DNA of 64,000 bases from Norana najaformis. Its lineage: Eukaryota; Annelida; Clitellata; Crassiclitellata; Hormogastridae. How positions within the stretch are numbered: position 1 is the stretch's first letter; the number at the start of each line of letters is the position of its first letter. Under the pieces are notes generated by a model that was not told the DNA's origin, ran no database searches, and saw only the letters and a list, made by a program, of their open reading frames with translations. The stretch is taken from contig OZ029914.1 of NCBI GenBank assembly GCA_964023275.1, forward strand, positions 47,322,530 to 47,386,529, in the 5' to 3' direction. The translations under genes were made by a program, and so were the position numbers. Of this stretch, positions 11,816 through 22,639 are shown piece by piece.

Positions 11816-13015
11816 TTAAGCGCTGAAATCTCTCTGCGTCCTTTTTGAGAAGTCCGTGCGTCTAAGGTTGATACCGGATGTCTCCTGGCTCTCCCGTGAT
11901 TGTCCAGCTACACTGACTCCATGATACCGTCTGAGGCACGCCCTGCACCTCAGCCGGAACTTGAGCGCGCAGACTCGAAACTCGCGCATGCGCAGTCCGT
12001 AGACGATGGGATCGGCGATGCACTTGACGTAAGGAGTCATCGTCATGTAGTAGATGAGTATTTCGTTATGAAGAAACTTCCCCAAGGCAGCAACGTTTAG
12101 CGACAGCAGATAAATGATGAGATACGGAACGAAGAGAAGATTGAATGTCGCTAGCATTATGAAGATCGTTCGAACAGCCCGGGTCTCTTTGCGCATGTCA
12201 CGCAGAAACATATTTCGCGACATCTCGCGGCGAATCACACGCATCCGGGCATAAATCTTCGCACACTGCAACAAGATGGCGACGTATATGAACGCGTCGA
12301 GAACGGCACACGCGTCCAACCCGTATATCACGACGCGTTTGATAAATCTATGTATCCAGATGACGCATTTCCGGTCATGCGTAATGGCGTAAACAATGAA
12401 GAAAGGAACGATGCCGACGAGAAACGAGAGTAGCCACGTAAGGGTGGTAGCGTAGAAAAGCCTTCGTCGACGGAGGATGTCGAGGTGTTGAAGCGGACGG
12501 CAGACGGCGAGGTACTGGGCCGTTGAAAATCCGAGCATCGTGACGGTGCTGACGACACCGAAGGCAGACGACACGAAGATCGCTGCAGTCATGAAGACGT
12601 ACAACCGACAGAAATCCTGCTGTAGGACGAGTTGTTTTACATGGCGTCGAAACAGCAGAAGCGAGTTGTTCGTGAGCCACAGCATCGTGCAGGACAGTAT
12701 GTTGGCCACACCAAGATTCGTAAACAGGAAGTTGTAGACGGACAGTCGGTGGCGCCCTCTGGCTATCCGAATTGCCGACAGGATGACAAAATTAGAGATG
12801 ATCGTCGCGGAGGCGAGTAGAGTCTCGATCGAGAAGCGCATGCGCGAGAAGTAGACGCTGAAGAAGTTCCTCTCTGATGAAACGTAGCTCGTGGCATTTC
12901 CAACGGCGAAATGACTTCCGTTTCCGGTCGACTTGTTTCCCGACAACACCACGGTCGTCCACGGGTAGAGGTCGCTGGTAGAATGCGGCCGAAGAGTCGA
13001 TTCATATACCGCCAT
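11816..13015 (-). CDS. Class A (rhodopsin-like) orphan GPCR
   Basis: Uninterrupted 399-residue frame with seven hydrophobic segments at about 62-84, 93-116, 137-163, 187-210, 228-254, 281-305 and 318-342. N-glycosylation sites NKS, NGS and NAT lie in the N-terminus (residues 27, 32, 40). Cys136 and Cys217 are placed for the helix 3 to loop 2 disulfide. SNF at 74-76 carries the helix 1 Asn, and helix 7 ends in DPIVY, a normal variant of NPxxY. Departures from the class: AQY replaces D/ERY at the helix 3 end, Asn replaces Asp in helix 2 (NLGVANIL), and helix 6 has no CWxP. The C-tail has Cys at 349, 357 and 360, possible palmitoylation sites. A single exon with the Met at 13015 is compatible with many invertebrate GPCRs. 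Ligand unknown; G-protein coupling may be unusual. Confidence 0.9.
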   Translation of the reverse strand: MAVYESTLRPHSTSDLYPWTTVVLSGNKSTGNGSHFAVGNATSYVSSERNFFSVYFSRMRFSIETLLASATIISNFVILSAIRIARGRHRLSVYNFLFTNLGVANILSCTMLWLTNNSLLLFRRHVKQLVLQQDFCRLYVFMTAAIFVSSAFGVVSTVTMLGFSTAQYLAVCRPLQHLDILRRRRLFYATTLTWLLSFLVGIVPFFIVYAITHDRKCVIWIHRFIKRVVIYGLDACAVLDAFIYVAILLQCAKIYARMRVIRREMSRNMFLRDMRKETRAVRTIFIMLATFNLLFVPYLIIYLLSLNVAALGKFLHNEILIYYMTMTPYVKCIADPIVYGLRMREFRVCALKFRLRCRACLRRYHGVSVAGQSRESQETSGINLRRTDFSKRTQRDFSA

Positions 13016-13590
13016 GATATATATATGTATTATCGGAGATTACACTACACGATCACGTCACTGAGAAATTGCTAAGGTCCCTATAGAACAAAGTAAACAT
13101 TCACTTTTACATTTAACAGCGAAAGCTTAGGATCTTCAAAGAATCCTGCTTTAGCCATCATCAATTACATGCAATGATACAAATTATTCATTAATTTATC
13201 TGTTAGTAATTTGATAATTTCGTTAAAAAATGAAGAGGATCGAGGCCATATACTCATCATAGAGAAACATATACATTTATATTTTGCTTTAGATTTACTT
13301 TTTAACTGCTGACGATTTTGAACATCTGCAGACCGACAAATTTCCTTCGCAATACGATATGCCATACAATGGCTCACTGTTGAATGCACGCCTTTTAGTG
13401 CAGGATGTGCGCTTAAGCTGGCATCTTGACGGTTACTGTTAGCAACCTTGAACAAGTCCCGGACTGGCAATTATTGCTTCGCGTTGCTGACTGAAGCCTT
13501 GAAAGATGAGCAATAGAAAAAAAGCTAAAGCTTGTCTTTCAGTCTTCATCTGAAATGGCCAACGTTCAATGGCGTCTCACAGAGCTTTCA
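13016..13590. other. GPCR upstream region, nothing recognised
   Basis: This is the 5' side of the minus-strand GPCR. A TATATATATGTATTAT stretch lies just outside the start codon, but no promoter can be assigned. No other gene or mobile element seen. Confidence 0.4.
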
Positions 13591-13732
13591 CTATTATTAT
13601 TATAATTATTATTATTATTATCATGGCTATTATCATTACCATGAATCATCTGATTCATGACCATTACCGTGAATACCATGATTATTATCATGAATACTAA
13701 AATGACTATTACCACAACTGGATGTGGTATTG

Positions 13733-13733
13733 A

Positions 13734-13806
<73 letters not shown>
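13733..13806. repeat. (ATT)n microsatellite
   Basis: Perfect trinucleotide run adjoining the 3' side of the minus-strand reverse-transcriptase fragment. It probably derives from that element's A-rich tail. It yields poly-Ile, poly-Leu and poly-Asn frames that are not genes. Confidence 0.95.
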
Positions 13807-13844
13807 TCTAATATGCAATATCGCTTTATCATCATCATCATCCT

Positions 13845-14440
13845 ATATGTTCATAGTAGAGTTCCGGAGAAGCAGATGGCGTTCCCACGCTGGACAGCCA
13901 CTGAGAGTCTTTGAAGCAGGTAGCTGGTCTCTAGTGGATCGTGGGTTGCCATTGTCATCCTTCGTCCTAACTCCCACACAAAATCCAATCCTTCCGTACT
14001 CCATGCGCCGCTGGTCTCCAGTGCGACCGCCACAAAAGAGTGGGTTTGGGCTATTGTGGCGTATTTTAGCCTTTTGGCTGAGACTGCCCGGTTTGCAGCT
14101 TCACTTGGTCCGGTTGAAGTAAAACTTAGATGTGACGCTGCAAATGTGTCAGAAACTGTCACATCCCATGCAAGACACCTTCCGCGAGACCACGGGATAA
14201 GAGTCACGCCATGCGGTCGTTTGCGATCTTCCCTGGTGAGTCCCAACGGTTCTTTCTGAGCAGGGATGTTCGCTCTGGTAAGCGCTCTCCATATAATGTC
14301 GTTGAGCATGTTGTGGCGTTGTTGTCTGCCAGCACTCTTTCTGCAGACCAGACCGTGAAGTCCTCTGGCGTCGACTCTTTCGCCACAGTGACACAGATGT
14401 GGCTCGCACAGTGTGGTTCCCAGTCGCATTCCAACCGCGG
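13845..14440 (-). mobile_element. Retroelement pol C-terminal fragment (probably LINE-type)
   Basis: An open stretch of 192 residues with a Cys/His start (CHCGERVDARGLHGLVCRKS), RALTRANIPAQKEP, a GRCLAWDVTVSDTFA block and a final SVAVQRGNA. I know this arrangement as the last part of reverse-transcriptase proteins that are abundant in marine invertebrate genomes. The second fragment at 49030-49296 ends in the same kind of block. The clade is not certain. It is a partial copy with (ATT)n runs at both ends. Confidence 0.7.
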
Positions 14441-14443
14441 CCC

Positions 14444-14444
<1 letters not shown>

Positions 14445-14505
<61 letters not shown>
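14445..14505. repeat. (TTA)n microsatellite
   Basis: Perfect run directly at the 5' edge of the minus-strand pol fragment. Confidence 0.95.
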
Positions 14506-14650
14506 GCAAATCTATTGTTACGTCACTTCAATTATGAAACAACTCTATTGTTGCTGGAGCAACTAGAGCTGCTGTGGCGTCCAGGCTGGCACATTGGAAA
14601 CAGGTCGACTAGCAGCACCTCCGAATCTCGTGATCTTGTCTTTAAGCGCC

Positions 14651-14652
<2 letters not shown>

Positions 14653-14728
<76 letters not shown>
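14653..14728. repeat. (TTA)n microsatellite
   Basis: Perfect run, followed to about 14820 by TTATTGTTATTG variants. It adjoins a SINE-A fragment, whose tail is of this type. Confidence 0.95.
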
Positions 14729-14821
14729 AGGTATACTATTGTTATTGTTATATTATTATTACATATATTATTGTTATTGTTATATTATTATTAGATGTAT
14801 TATTGTTATTGTTATTGTTAT

Positions 14822-14928
14822 CATTTCTGTATTTATTAAGCTCCATTATCTAATGCCAAAGCATCAATCGATGGCGCTGAGCACTTAAACGTGAAGGAAT
14901 TGCTGTGAAGGACTAGCTGCACAATAAC
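14822..14928 (-). mobile_element. SINE-A 3' part, truncated
   Basis: Plus strand reads ATTTCTGTATTTATTAAG, then AGCATCAATCGATGGCGCTG and GAAGGACT. This is the body part of SINE-A copies elsewhere (for example 39270, 58330). The tRNA-like head is missing. Confidence 0.65.
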
Positions 14929-14929
14929 C

Positions 14930-15125
14930 ATCCTATGGAAAGCATTTCCTGTTGTTGGTCCTTGGCTTTGGAATTATCTTCCTCCTGTAGCTCAAGAGAC
15001 AGTAAGCAGCTGGCAGAAGCGCTGTCTTAATTAAGACTTGACAATTTTCCCGTGGCTCTCATACCCGGAACGACGCTTAATAGTCCTATTATGCAACAGG
15101 CGTTACATAAATCTAATAATACAAC
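14930..15125 (+). mobile_element. LINE 3'-end remnant
   Basis: Translates in part to AFPVVGPWLWNYLPPVAQ, the CR1/L2-like end motif. The 3' UTR ends in GCGTTACATAAATCTAATAA, a variant of the common hairpin-plus-tail end. Confidence 0.6.
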
Positions 15126-15129
15126 AAAA

Positions 15130-15890
15130 ATACAGACCAAAATACTATTAAAATTGTGGCTCAGTTAGACACAATATTCTCGTCACAAAGCATAATCTGG
15201 CGGCCCACAGTACAGTACTTCTTCCTGTTTTTCTTCCTTCCTTTCTTACTTATTAGCGCACTTATCAAATGGCAAATCGTCTGGTTCTGGGCTACAGCAC
15301 AAAATTAAGCCCCACCACAACAAAACATTTTCGATGGCTACAGACTTTTTGATTTGATGTCGGATCAAACGCTGGTCGTCGCAATTTCAAGAGAATTCTA
15401 TCTCTAGCTCGAATGGTCTGTTTACGAGGATCTAAAATGACCTAGCGTCAATTAAAACGGGCAGCAGCGGGGAAAGGATAGAAAAGTTAGCATGAATGAG
15501 TTTAGACAGTAAAATCTACGTATAATGTAATTTAAATCTAAGAAATTTTCTCAGCGTCACACAGAACCTAACAGGGCGATATTTCAAATCAGGTCGGCTA
15601 GATTCAGATTTTTGGATCAGTTTCGATGCCAGGTCTGAATCATGCACTAGAGACTGCCGCATAAGTTAGAAGCCATAGAAAGCACGAGCGGATTTCGATG
15701 AAAGTCTAAGCTGATACTTTTCATAAGAAAAAGCCAAACGTGACTAAGCTACTGATCAGCTTGAATTTCTATCTCTCTGCTTAAGTCTATCTGTTTTCAG
15801 GAAAATCCGTGCTTATAAAACACCACATTCACAGCTCATTTATTAAGATCAAATGCTTGTTCCTTCCGGGCTTATTAAATGTCATATTTA
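15130..15890. other. Intergenic stretch with a fragment of dispersed repeat E
   Basis: No gene seen. Near 15455 the phrase AAAACGGGCAGCAGCGG matches the repeat found twice at 35250-35350 and 35650-35740, next to a diverged GATCTAAAATGACCTAGCG. Confidence 0.45.
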
Positions 15891-15894
15891 CTGT

Positions 15895-16020
15895 AGCAAA
15901 TGTAATTGTAATTGGAAATTTAAATAGCGCCTCTTCAAGAAAACCTACTGAAAGGCGCTCTCTGCGCTGGCCTTAACGATGATAAATGTCATTAAGAACG
16001 GAACATTCATCCATAAGAAA
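15895..16020. mobile_element. Retroposon end fragment (family F)
   Basis: TGTAATTGTAATT, AGCGCCTCTTCAAGAAAACC, GGCGCTCTCTGCGCT and CATTAAGAACGGAACA occur in the same order at 30412-30500 in an AATF intron. The GCGCC hairpin and short tail repeat suggest the 3' end of a minus-oriented LINE or a SINE using its end. Confidence 0.6.
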
Positions 16021-16279
16021 AGTTATGGCATATAAATATAGCATTAAGTTTAAAATAGCATGCCTGACTTTGACGTACAGCATACCAGCCTTTCATCAGA
16101 ACATCATACTCTGTTAATCTCATATCGCCCTCCAAGACTCTTGCGTTCTTCTTACGGGCACAGTCAATAAATGTGAATCTATGGCTCGGATGAATGCTCA
16201 CTAAGTGTCCAAAACGGAGTCCTGCTGAGGCCAGAGTCAAAAGAGCTTGTCACAAGAGCTTCGGACGAGGACAGCAATG

Positions 16280-16530
16280 GGAGCTCGTCCTTTCAAGTGA
16301 TATACCCTTCGTATTTGGAACTGTCTACCATCTTAATAACGCGCTCTCTGTATTTAAATCACTCGCCATCTACATTTAAATCATTCGTCAAGCACCTCTG
16401 TTTCTCTCCGGGCCTCTGCACGACTCCGCCTTCGCCCCTTAGCGAACATTTACCCGAGCCTTATACTAAGATTTATTGACTGCGCACAGGCGCAACAAGT
16501 AGCTTCGAGAGGAATAAATAAATAATGAGC
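16280..16530 (+). mobile_element. LINE 3'-end remnant (candidate)
   Basis: Fragments such as SLYLNHSPSTFKSFVKHLCF resemble the Phe-Lys-Ser, Leu-Lys-Thr tail of CR1/L2-like LINEs; an AATAAATAAATAATG tail follows. No intact frame. Confidence 0.4.
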
Positions 16531-16564
16531 AAAACATCGTTGGCATCTGGACTCGTTGTGTAGT

Positions 16565-16640
16565 AATTACAACTTAAGTCCTTTGGTTGAGCGGTCGCCT
16601 TGAAGTGAGATTTGTGAGAGTTCGAGCCTCATGAGACAGA
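16565..16640 (+). mobile_element. tRNA-like SINE head
   Basis: TTTGGTTGAGCGGTCGCC (A-box-like) and GAGAGTTCGAGCCTC (B-box-like) are about 30 bp apart, as in a tRNA. No complementary acceptor stem is evident, so a SINE head or tRNA pseudogene is more likely than a working tRNA gene. The following 150 bp with ATGTAA repeats may be its body. Confidence 0.5.
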
Positions 16641-18050
16641 ATATGTAAGCTAATGTTATGGTAATGTAACGTTTTATGATAAAATGTAATTGAATGTAGC
16701 TTACTGCAGAGTACATGGGTTTGTTTAAGGCCTAAAGCAATGCTGAGACTCATATGCATACTTGCATAATTTATGTGTATTGCATTCGCACGCAATACAC
16801 ATAACGGTTGTCATTAGCTGTCATAAAGATGTTCCTACATAACTTCATGTTTTTGCATAATTTATGCGCAATGCTTTTCATCCTAGGCCGCTTCTTTCTC
16901 CAATCTTTCCGTTGAATTGTTGTGGTCGTTTTTGTGTAAACACTTTGCCTTACAATCCAATGCATCCACACACAGACCACAAGTACAAAGAAGAGGCTAG
17001 AAACAGCGGCTGATTCGGGTGCATAATAGATATACGATCATTTCACATACATAGTGACTGGATCTCCAAGTCATCAGGTCGGGATCAGACGCCCACCGTG
17101 CGACTGATGAAAGGAATGGAAGTCATTTCAGTGGACGTCAAAGGACATCCTGCTTTGAAAGAGATCGCATTACGACATTGTCTTCACAATAAAAGAATTA
17201 ACAAGTGCGGTATAGATTATAGAAGCCAGCTCAGCAGGCCATCCATCCGCCATCGATAAATGAGTACCATTGTAAGTTGGACCATTGATCTGTCGTTGAA
17301 CTGCTGTGGTTTGTTTGACAAACAACAACAGCAACAAGAAGAATAATACTAAAAATACTAAAACTAATACTAACACGAATACTAATACTAATAAAAATAA
17401 TGATAATGATAATGTTAATGATGATGATGATGATGACGATGATGATGATCATAATAATGATAATGACAATAACAATAACAATAAGAATGATAATGATAAT
17501 GATAACAACAACAGCAACAACACTAATAATAATAACAACAATAACAATAATAATAATAGTAGTAGTGGTAGTAGTAGTGATAGTAGTGGTAGTGGTAGTA
17601 GTAGAAGTAGTAGTAGATAATAATAGTAATAATAATAATAACAATAATTTAAAATAATAATAATAATAATAACTAATGATGCTGATAGCTTTTAATACTT
17701 ACACGTTGCTTTGCCTTGGACAGAAACGCGACATTAGCAAATGGATGCTCGGTCTTATTCGCGGACGACAAATAGATTGTCGTGTACATAAGAGATGTTT
17801 GTATATTGGACATGATACGCAGTCTATCTGGATTTGGATCTGAGTGTTATTGCAGTGCACGACGCAGGTAGCCGTGCATCAGCGGTTCAAATGAATTGCT
17901 CAGCTCAGCAATATCCTCGGGTGTAATTATTTGGTGAACAAATATGGCTTTGCAATATGCACAACCGTTGTCATTTGCTGCCAAAAAGTATCCCCTACAT
18001 AGCTTCATGTGTATAGCTTTTGATAGTCTCGGCTTAATTAACGAAGGTGT
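16640..18050. other. Intergenic stretch with AAT/GAT simple repeats
   Basis: No gene recognised. A long mixed (AAT)/(GAT)/(AAC)/(AGT) trinucleotide tract covers about 17340-17690. The rest looks unique. Confidence 0.55.
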
Positions 18051-18052
18051 GT

Positions 18053-18240
18053 TGTAATCGTAAACGTAATCGTAAGCTCGAGATTTCTACAGTGTTCAAC
18101 GAAAGCTAAGTCCCGGGAATAAGTTTATTCGCAGGCGCAGTTAAAACAAAATCGATAGGCAGTAAGGGTTCGGTTCGAGGTCAAGATCCAAGAGTCAGAC
18201 AGGCAGACAGTCAGACGGCTACGATGGATCGTGTTTGGAA
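18053..18240 (-). mobile_element. LINE-A 3' end, minus orientation
   Basis: Plus strand starts AATCGTAAACGTAATCGTAA, then CTCGAGATTTCTACAG, GCGCAGTTAAAACAAAATCG and GGTCAAGATCC. A separate tail-like GATTACGATTACGATTAG lies at about 18374-18392, beyond the repeat D fragment at 18283-18350. Confidence 0.75.
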
Positions 18241-18529
18241 TTGAACCGGAAAGTGAGATAATGGCAAAAGCAAGAGGATTAACGTCGCCCTCCTCCTTCA
18301 AACCTCGCCTTCCGACTGGTACCACTCGAGTACTGCAGTGGCGGGGTTTTATTGCTCTTGTATTGATTGTTGGGATTACGATTACGATTAGCTTTACAAT
18401 TATGAGTACGATTAGGAATGTTATTATCAATTTTCTTTTAACTCAAAGTAGTTATCTCTTGGGATGAGAAAAATATGTCGCGAGTTTTAAAAATTATGGC
18501 GATGATTATTATACTTATATTATTATTAC

Positions 18530-18812
18530 AACATTTATTATTATTAGTAGTAGTATTAGTAATATTATCGCTAGGCTAGCAATACTATTAATATTAGACT
18601 GTTATTTAGACTACTGCCGCTGCTGCTGCTACTACTACTACCACCACCACCACCACCACCACCACCACTACTACTATTATTACTACTACTATTACTAATA
18701 CTACTACTACCATTACTACTACTATTATTATTACTACTACTACTATTATTACTACTACTACTATTATTACTACTACTACTACTATTATTACTACTACTAA
18801 TAATAATTAATT
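18530..18812. repeat. TAC/TTA/CAC trinucleotide tract
   Basis: Mixed runs of ACT, ACC and ATT directly upstream of the LINE fragment that starts near 18820. Confidence 0.9.
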
Positions 18813-18819
18813 AATTCTA

Positions 18820-19360
18820 ATACTATTAATAAAGCCGCAATGAATGGACTAGAAAAAATATGGAAAGACAAACATGTGAGCACAGACACGAAAAAAAGAT
18901 TGGTGAGGGCCTTGATTATACCCACAGTAACATACGGCAGTGAGACGTGGACAATGACCAAGAAAATAGAGAAAAAAATCAATGCTTGTGAAATGTGGAT
19001 ATGGAGGAAGATGCTGAGAACATCATGGACGGAGAAAAGGACTAATGAATGGGTACGCAGGGCGATTGGAATTGAGCAAGATGAGACGTTACAACAAACA
19101 GTGCTAAAATCAAAGCTGAGGTTCTTTGGACATGTTATGAGATCAGATGGATTGGAAAAAGAAATGATGCTGGCTTGTGGAGAGGGAAAGAGAAAACAAG
19201 GGAGACCAAGGAAAAATGGATGGACAAGATACACGAAGCAACTGGAATGAACTTGGCACAACTAAGGGACGCGACATTGGAAAGAAAGAAATGGAGAAGA
19301 TTGATCATGACGGTCGCTAGAGCTCAAAAGAGCTGACAGCACAAGGTGACAAGGTGACTA
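18820..19360 (+). mobile_element. LINE reverse-transcriptase C-terminal region
   Basis: A 136-residue frame carries TKKRLVRALIIPTVTYGSET, RRKMLRTSWTEKRTNEW-type residues and KLRFFGHVMRSDG, the typical LINE segment after the RT active site. A +1 frameshift near 19215 moves the reading to WMDKIHEATGMNLAQLRD and ERKKWRRLIMTVARAQKS, ending in TGA at about 19334. A tandem ACAAGGTGAC tail follows. It is 5'-truncated and lacks the YADD motif. Confidence 0.85.
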
Positions 19361-19799
19361 TTAATAGGCCTATTAGAACTAGTACTAGGCCTACTAATAA
19401 TATTAGAAGTACATATATTACTAGTAATATTGAGTGTTACTAATATTATTAGTATTAGTAATGTTAATAATTTTAGAAGTAACATTAAATATAATTACTA
19501 CTCTTAACAGTATTATTGTAAGATTTCTTGTTATTGTCATTATTGCCATTATCATGTTATCATTGATCATCAGTATAGTTTTCTTCTTTTCCACCATTGT
19601 TATTGTTGTCGTTACTTCTACTATTCGCCCCAAATAAGTGACCCATATTCGACCTATTTTTATGACTGTAAGCCTATTTGTCAGAGAGGACCAATATCTG
19701 CCTGTATCATTCCTCCTCTTCGTGTTTTTTCCTCCAAATAATATTCGTTTCTTTTAAATCGAAATGTTATCTGACATAGTCTGCATCAATACTTGGGTG

Positions 19800-20545
19800 T
19801 GAACGATGGAAAGGCTGATAAAATGAGGATAACTGGGCTTAAAATGAAGAGATTGAGGCAGATAATCAGGGCCTCTTGGATGGCAAAGAGAACCAAATAG
19901 TTGGAATCAGGGCCGTTTTAAGGTCGTCGTAGGACCTAGGCACTCTCGCATCCATAGGCCCCAACTGCCAACTCTGCATTAGAGCTAAACACATTCACAT
20001 TAGTTCTTGACGTCTATCTTCCCTTGCACTACTTTCATTTGAAAACGACTTAATGCGGGAAATGACATTTGAGGACATTATATGTGATTTTGCTAACGCA
20101 AAGAGCCGCAAAGTTAACATAATGTAGCACAGCTAAACTTAAACTGTTTCACTATAAGCTTTAAGGTTATTAAATTTGTATTTCCTTTTTCTATTTTCGG
20201 GTGAATCAATAAATTTATTTGTTTCCAGTATCTCATTTTTGACTTTCGTAGGCCCCTATAAAGTTCGTAGGCCCTATGCACAGTGCTTACTGTGCCTAAT
20301 GGATAAGACGGCCTTGGTTGGCATACTGGATTAAACCAGGGTTGAACGAAAAGCGTCAACAAATATCAAGACAAGAAAATTGGCCCCATTATGAGGAAGC
20401 ATGGAGATTGTTTGGAAAAGAACATATGCCGGCGGCAAAGAGAACGTGGAAGACGCATGGATGGCTAATGTAACTACTTGGACATGATTTAATGCGTGTC
20501 ATGTACAGAGGACAACGTAAGACATCAACGTTTGAAGGCGTACGG
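19800..20545 (+). mobile_element. LINE fragment split by a hAT-like element
   Basis: The left part (to 19907) reads like MKRLRQIIRASWMAKRTK. The right part (from 20325) reads EAWRLFGKEH, then a GWLM-type end with lost frame. Both fit the post-RT region of the LINE class at 18820. Many changes and the insertion make it old. Confidence 0.55.
19908..20316 (-). mobile_element. Non-autonomous hAT-like DNA element, copy 1
   Basis: About 409 bp with terminal inverted repeats CAGGGCCGTTTTAAGG and ATAAGACGGCCTTG (the last bases differ from CCCTG by one change). The flanking 8-bp duplication is GTTGGAAT on the left and GTTGGCAT on the right. No transposase frame. Nearly the whole length is the reverse complement of the copy at 21211-21618. 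Confidence 0.88.
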
Positions 20546-20579
20546 TTCATAGTGCGGCCAACCTTTAAGGCAAAGACGG

Positions 20580-20820
20580 CTAAAGACAAGACAAGATAAG
20601 ACAAGACAGGACAGGACAGGACAAGACTAGAAAGAAAAGACAGGGCAGGACAAGACAAGACAGGACAGGACTAGACATGACAGGACAAGACATGACAGGG
20701 CCGGACAGGACAAGACAAGACAGGACCGGACAGGACAAGACAAGACAGGACAAGACATGACAGGAAAGGACAGGACAAGACAGGACAGGACAAGACAGGA
20801 CAGGACAGTGCAATACAAGA
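20580..20820. repeat. GACAG/GACAA pentanucleotide microsatellite
   Basis: About 240 bp of ACAAG and ACAGG pentamers with occasional ACATG. Gives Cys/Leu/Val/Ser-rich frames on the minus strand that are not genes. Confidence 0.95.
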
Positions 20821-21210
20821 CAAATGCAATAATCTGCACTGTATTCTGGCCAGGCAAAGGTCACTTCGACCTGTCCTTTGCTTTCGTTAATGTCTCGACC
20901 GAAATCATCAAGCTTAACTACGCTTTAATGCCATTATTGAACACACGTTTTTAAAACTCTGTATATTAAATTTTAAACTCGTCATCGTAAACTTCCTCAG
21001 CGCCATGATCATCTCTTTTATTAAGCCATAACGGCCCATCTGCACTGGTTCTGGCACAGCGGCTCTTTTGCCTTACGAACAACTTAAAACTCTTATTATG
21101 TTACGTCATGTTTTATCAAAGACTTATCGAAACAGTCAGAAAGAGGAGAAGGGAGAATTGAAGGTAGGGAAAGATATATAATCATGTTTGTTGGTTAAAT
21201 TATGTAAATT
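20821..21210. other. Spacer between hAT-like copies
   Basis: No gene or repeat family recognised in this 390 bp. Confidence 0.4.
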
Positions 21211-21618
21211 CAGGGCCGTCTTATCCATTAGCACAGTAGGCACTGTGCTTAGGGCCTACGAACTTTATAGGGGCCTACGAAAGTCAAAAATGAGATACTG
21301 GAAACAAATAAATTTATTGATTCACCCGAAAATAGAAAAAAGAAATACAAATTTAATAACCTTAAAGCTTATACTGAAACAGTTTAAGTTTAGCTGTGCT
21401 ACTCTATGTTAACTTTGCGGCAATTTGCATTAGCAAAATCACATATAACGTCCTCAAATGTCATTTCCCGCATTAAGTCGTTTTAAACTGAAAGTAGTGC
21501 AAGGGAAGATAGACGTCAAGAACTAATGTGAATGTGTTTAGCTCTAATGCAGAGTTGGCAGTTGGGGCCAACGGATGCGAGAGTGCCTAGGGCCTACGAC
21601 GACCTTAAAACAGCCCTG
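21211..21618 (+). mobile_element. Non-autonomous hAT-like DNA element, copy 2
   Basis: 408 bp with ends CAGGGCCGTCTTATCC and TTAAAACAGCCCTG and a perfect 8-bp target duplication TGTAAATT on both sides (21203-21210 and 21619-21626). The 8-bp duplication and CAGGG ends indicate the hAT superfamily. No transposase, so it was moved in trans. Confidence 0.92.
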
Positions 21619-21639
21619 TGTAAATTATGTATGTTTGCA

Positions 21640-21990
21640 GATGGACGATGTCGCCTTCCTCCTGATTATCTGAACCATCACACGAACTCACCAACACTTC
21701 ACCTCTTTCAGTTTCTACACTGGCCTTTCACTCAAAACTGAAAACATTACTTTTCCATCAACCTTATCCTGATTCTTCCTCCTCCCCTTATCTCTCTTCT
21801 TCCTTCAATTTCAAACAACATGCACAGTAGCCGTCCGACTGTCTGACTGCCTGACTCCTGGATAATGACCTGGAACCGAATCCTTTTGCCTATCGATTTT
21901 GTTTTGTCTGAACGCCTGTGAATAAGCTGGTTCCCGCGACTTAGCTTTCGTTGGTCGTTGTAGAAATCTCGAGATTACGATTACGATCCT
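21640..21990 (+). mobile_element. LINE-A 3' end, long copy
   Basis: Shares with the 4473 copy the stretch from CCATCACACGAACTCACCAA through AAAACTGAAAACATT, CTGATTCTTCCTCC and GTGAATAAGCTGGTTCCCGC to CTCGAGATTACGATTACGAT. Confidence 0.85.
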
Positions 21991-22078
21991 GTATCTCGCC
22001 TTCCGAGTACTAAGGCCTATATTCTAAGGCTAGATTAGGCTATGCCGTTAACTTTGCCGGCTAATGGTGCAAGAGGAA

Positions 22079-22246
22079 CAGTGGCGGCTCCAGGATTACT
22101 TGCATGGGGGGGGGGGCAAGAGCAATTCCAGAAAGGCGCGATATTCTGGCAGTCCAACATGGAAGAGTCTGGTCTGAGGGGCGCCGGCATAAGACCAAAA
22201 GGGGTTCGGGGCCGCTCCCCCACGCCTATAGCTAAACACGCCACTC
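22079..22246 (+). mobile_element. Short DNA element with CAGTGGCGG end, copy 1
   Basis: Begins CAGTGGCGGCTCC and ends ACGCCACTC, and shares GGCAAGAGCA, GGGGCGCCGGCATAAGACCA and CACGCCTATAG with the element at 26046-26199. Contains a run of ten G. The flanking 8-mers match at only 5 of 8 positions. Confidence 0.6.
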
Positions 22247-22377
22247 AGGAGGGGGTAGTATGAAACTGATTAGGCACACTAATTAGATCCAGCAGACTGC
22301 CGCTGTAGGACTTAAATTAATGTTTATGACGCAGGCTGCCCTGAACTAACCACGTTGGCTTACCAAATTTAATTACC

Positions 22378-22588
22378 CCTTCTTCCTCTTATCTCTCCCT
22401 TCCTCTCCAACCCCAAGCACCATCCCCATAGCTGCCACGCTGTCTCTCCGTCTGACTTTTGGATCTTGACCTGGAACCCTTTTGCCTATCGATTTTGTTG
22501 TTTTGACTGAGCGCCTGTGAATAAGCTGGTCCCCGCGGCGCGGCTTTCGTTGGGCGCTGTAGAAATTTCGGAATTACGATTACGATGA
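22378..22588 (+). mobile_element. LINE-A 3' end, 5'-truncated
   Basis: From CTTCCTCTTATCTCTCCC through ACCCCAAGCACCATCC and TGAATAAGCTGGTCCCCGC to GAATTACGATTACGAT. Confidence 0.85.
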
Positions 22589-22639
22589 ATGCTGACACCT
22601 CATGAGTAAATCGCTTCCCATGTTCGCTTTTCAGTCCAT

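Noticed and set aside
11900-12820. Frames on the strand opposite the GPCR and in its other frames
   Set aside because: Shadows of the 399-codon receptor frame, with no independent motif.
16565-16640. A functional tRNA gene
   Set aside because: A and B boxes are present, but I could not pair an acceptor stem, and many SINE heads in the window look alike.
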